From: Enterobacteriaceae bacterium UBA2655
GTDB lineage: Bacteria; Pseudomonadota; Gammaproteobacteria; Enterobacterales; Enterobacteriaceae
Assembly: GCA_002359495.1 (NCBI GenBank)
Contig: DENB01000058.1
Coordinates: 1-39,984 of the forward strand
Direction: 5' to 3'
Length of the DNA stretch: 39,984 bases
The translations under genes and the position numbers were made by a program. This document shows positions 38,198 through 39,984 of this stretch, in pieces; the stretch's first letter is position 1, and each line of letters starts with the position of its first letter. A model generated the notes under the pieces. That model was not told the origin of the DNA and did not search any database. It saw nothing but the letters and a program-made list of their open reading frames with translations.

Positions 38198-39455
38198 TGC
38201 CTTTCTCCGCTGCCATCGATTCCATTACCTGCGCCACGGTGTGGAATGAACCACAAACCAGTACCACATCCTGCGGCCCGGCCTGTTGCCGCGCCGCCTG
38301 CCATGCCTGCTCGACGCTGGCGAACGCCTGGCCCTGCGCCAGGTGAGTTATAAGCTGCTCAGCCGTGGCGCCGCGCGGCCCGTCGAGCGGCGCGCAATAC
38401 CAGTAATCCACTTCGGGCGCCAGCGCGGCCAGCGTGCCGGCGATATCTTTGTCATGCAGCATTCCCACCACCGCATGCACGTTACCCTGTTTCGGCAGCT
38501 CCGCCAGCCGCGACGCCAGATAAGCGGCGGCGTGCGGATTGTGGGCGACGTCGAGAATAACACGCGGCGAAGCGCTGACGGTCTGGAAACGCCCCGGCAG
38601 AATCGCCTGCGGCAGCGCCTGGCGAATGATGCGCTCATCGATCATCAGGCTAGAAGCGCGCAGCGCCGCTAGTGCGGTCGCCGCGTTGGGCAACGGCACT
38701 TGCGGCAGCGCCAGCTGCAACAGTTCGCCCTGCCCGTCGCGGAAATCCCAGAGGTCGTCATGGCGTTCAAACGACCAGTGGCGATCGCGCTGCAGCAAGA
38801 TGGCGCCCTTCTCCGCCGCCACGCTGGCGATGCTGGCAGGCATATCCGGCTCGCCGACCACTGCCGGTTTCGCCGCGCGGAACACGCCCGCTTTTTCCCG
38901 ACCAATGCTTTCGCGATCCGGTCCGAGCCAGTCGGTATGATCCAGCGCGATGCTGGTGACTACCGCCACGTCGGCGTCGACGATGTTGGTGGCGTCCAGA
39001 CGCCCGCCCAGGCCAACTTCCAGAATCACCACGTCGAGCTGCGCCTGTTTAAACAGCATCAGCGCCGACAGCGTGCCGAATTCAAAATAGGTCAGCGAGG
39101 TGTCGCCACGGCCCGCTTCAATCGCCGCGAAGCTGGCAGTATGCGCCGATTCCGCCAGCTCCTGGCCCTGAATGCGCACGCGCTCGGTATAGCGCACCAG
39201 ATGCGGCGAGCTGTAGACGCCGACGCGATAGCCTGAGGCGATCAACACCGCTTCCAGCGTGCGGCAGGTGGTACCTTTGCCGTTGGTGCCGGCGACGGTG
39301 AAAACAAAGGGGGCAGGCTTCAGCAGATCCAGACGTTCCGCCACGCGGCGAATACGATCCAGTCCCAGTTCGATAGCCTGAGTGTGCAGATGTTCCAGAT
39401 AATGAAGCCACGCGGCCAAAGGCGACGTGGCTTGAGGGAGGTGAAGATTATCCAT
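38187..39455 (-). CDS. folC: Bifunctional dihydrofolate/folylpolyglutamate synthase
   Basis: Adds glutamate to dihydropteroate (making dihydrofolate) and extends tetrahydrofolate with glutamates. 422 residues from the ATG at 39455 (MDNLHLPQATSPLAAWL), which aligns one to one with the E. coli start; the frame is open 19 codons further upstream but that part is Arg-rich and covers the hairpin, so it was rejected. P-loop: FTVAGTNGKGTTCRTLE. Other blocks: LTYFEFGTLSALMLF, VGLGGRLDATNIVDADVAVVTSI and LDHTDWLGPDRESIGREKAG. It lies downstream of accD and overlaps dedD. Confidence 0.96.
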   Translation of the reverse strand: MDNLHLPQATSPLAAWLHYLEHLHTQAIELGLDRIRRVAERLDLLKPAPFVFTVAGTNGKGTTCRTLEAVLIASGYRVGVYSSPHLVRYTERVRIQGQELAESAHTASFAAIEAGRGDTSLTYFEFGTLSALMLFKQAQLDVVILEVGLGGRLDATNIVDADVAVVTSIALDHTDWLGPDRESIGREKAGVFRAAKPAVVGEPDMPASIASVAAEKGAILLQRDRHWSFERHDDLWDFRDGQGELLQLALPQVPLPNAATALAALRASSLMIDERIIRQALPQAILPGRFQTVSASPRVILDVAHNPHAAAYLASRLAELPKQGNVHAVVGMLHDKDIAGTLAALAPEVDYWYCAPLDGPRGATAEQLITHLAQGQAFASVEQAWQAARQQAGPQDVVLVCGSFHTVAQVMESMAAEKGSGE

Positions 39456-39486
39456 GTGACCCGTTACGCATTTACGGTGCATTGGT

Positions 39487-39509
39487 GAAAGGCGCCGTCG
39501 GCGCCTTTC
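39487..39509 (-). terminator. Hairpin between accD and folC
   Basis: GAAAGGCGCC and GGCGCCTTTC form a perfect 10-bp stem around a three-base loop, ten bases after the accD stop. Only a short T stretch belongs to the stem, so it could be a weak terminator or processing site within the accD-folC-dedD unit. Confidence 0.55.
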
Positions 39510-39518
39510 CATCTCCTG

Positions 39519-39984
39519 TCAGGCCTCGTTGCTCTCCGGTTCAGCCGGGGTTCCGGGCTGCTCACCATCATGCAGCGGTGCCGGCAGGTTCATCATTTTT
39601 GCCAGCAGACTTGCCAGTTTATAGCGCATTTCCGGGCGGCGAATGATCATATCAATCGCGCCTTTTTCAATCAGGAATTCGCTGCGCTGGAAACCTGGCG
39701 GCAGCTTCTCACGTACCGTCTGCTCGATAACGCGCGGGCCGGCAAAGCCGATTAGCGCCTTCGGCTCCGCCACGTTCAGATCGCCCAGCATCGCGAAGCT
39801 CGCCGAGACGCCGCCCATGGTCGGATCGGTCAATACGGAGATATAAGGCAGACCGCGTTCCTGCATTTTCGCCAGCGCCGCGCTGGTTTTCGCCATCTGC
39901 ATTAGCGACATCAGCGCTTCCTGCATACGGGCACCACCGGAGGCGGAGAAGCAGATCAGCGGACAGTTGTCTTCCAGCGCCTGC
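39519..39984 (-). CDS. accD: Acetyl-CoA carboxylase carboxyltransferase subunit beta, 5' end outside window
   Basis: Beta subunit of the carboxyltransferase that forms malonyl-CoA for fatty acid synthesis; partner of AccA. Only the last 154 codons are in the window; the N-terminal zinc-finger half is cut off. Reading in frame from 39983 gives [20 protein letters not shown], then [21 protein letters not shown], the [20 protein letters not shown] block and [17 protein letters not shown], all hallmark of AccD. The C-terminal tail (after [14 protein letters not shown]) is variable among species. Confidence 0.96.
   Translation of the reverse strand, partial: QALEDNCPLICFSASGGARMQEALMSLMQMAKTSAALAKMQERGLPYISVLTDPTMGGVSASFAMLGDLNVAEPKALIGFAGPRVIEQTVREKLPPGFQRSEFLIEKGAIDMIIRRPEMRYKLASLLAKMMNLPAPLHDGEQPGTPAEPESNEA

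Noticed and set aside
1..39984. CRISPR arrays, insertion sequences, prophage genes, tRNA or rRNA
   Set aside because: I found no spaced direct repeats, transposase motifs, phage genes or cloverleaf-like sequences in reading the window by eye. A tRNA or CRISPR scanning program would settle this.

Overview
The window is a stretch of enterobacterial core chromosome. Gene order and protein sequence follow the E. coli K-12 elaA-nuo-lrhA-alaA-yfbR-ackA-pta-his transport-purF-folC-accD region closely. The G+C-rich codon use and the absence of several E. coli genes (yfbS, yfcC, yfcE, yfcG, folX and a separate argT) point to a relative such as Pantoea, Mixta or Erwinia (Erwiniaceae). This assignment is inferred from memory of the families; I cannot fix the genus. 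I saw no rRNA, tRNA, CRISPR array, insertion sequence or prophage.

Layout. Positions 1-3066 (minus strand) hold a cut-off MFS transporter, a translationally coupled HdeD-like membrane protein with an unusual His/Cys C-terminal domain, and the acetyltransferase elaA. Positions 3175-18449 (minus) are the complete 13-gene nuo operon, nuoA-B-CD-E-F-G-H-I-J-K-L-M-N, encoding respiratory complex I and closed by an intrinsic terminator. Next come its control region and lrhA (minus), a nearly 1-kb divergent spacer, then alaA and yfbR (plus). yfbT, yfbU and yfbV (minus) face away from ackA-pta (plus), the acetate overflow pathway. After pta come yfcD, yfcF (minus) and yfcH (plus). The periplasmic amino-acid uptake operon hisJ-hisQ-hisM-hisP follows (minus), then ubiX, purF-cvpA, dedD, folC and the 3' part of accD (all minus).

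How the genes work together. Complex I, AckA-Pta and the upstream candidate ArcA, NarL and FNR sites form a block for carbon overflow and redox energy metabolism. The uptake operon carries a convincing sigma-54 promoter and an NtrC site upstream of its binding protein, so it should respond to nitrogen limitation. cvpA-purF has a full PurR operator, insulated from dedD by two terminator-like hairpins.

Most of the window is ordinary, well-conserved core genome. The points most worth a second look are: yfcF interrupted by one in-frame stop codon with conserved coding sequence beyond it; the HdeD-His/Cys fusion protein coupled to an MFS transporter; one binding protein mixing HisJ and ArgT signatures under a sigma-54 promoter; a large imperfect palindrome between nuoL and nuoM; hairpins and a small frame before nuoG; and a leader-like structure before alaA. 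I did not find a clearly new multi-gene system.
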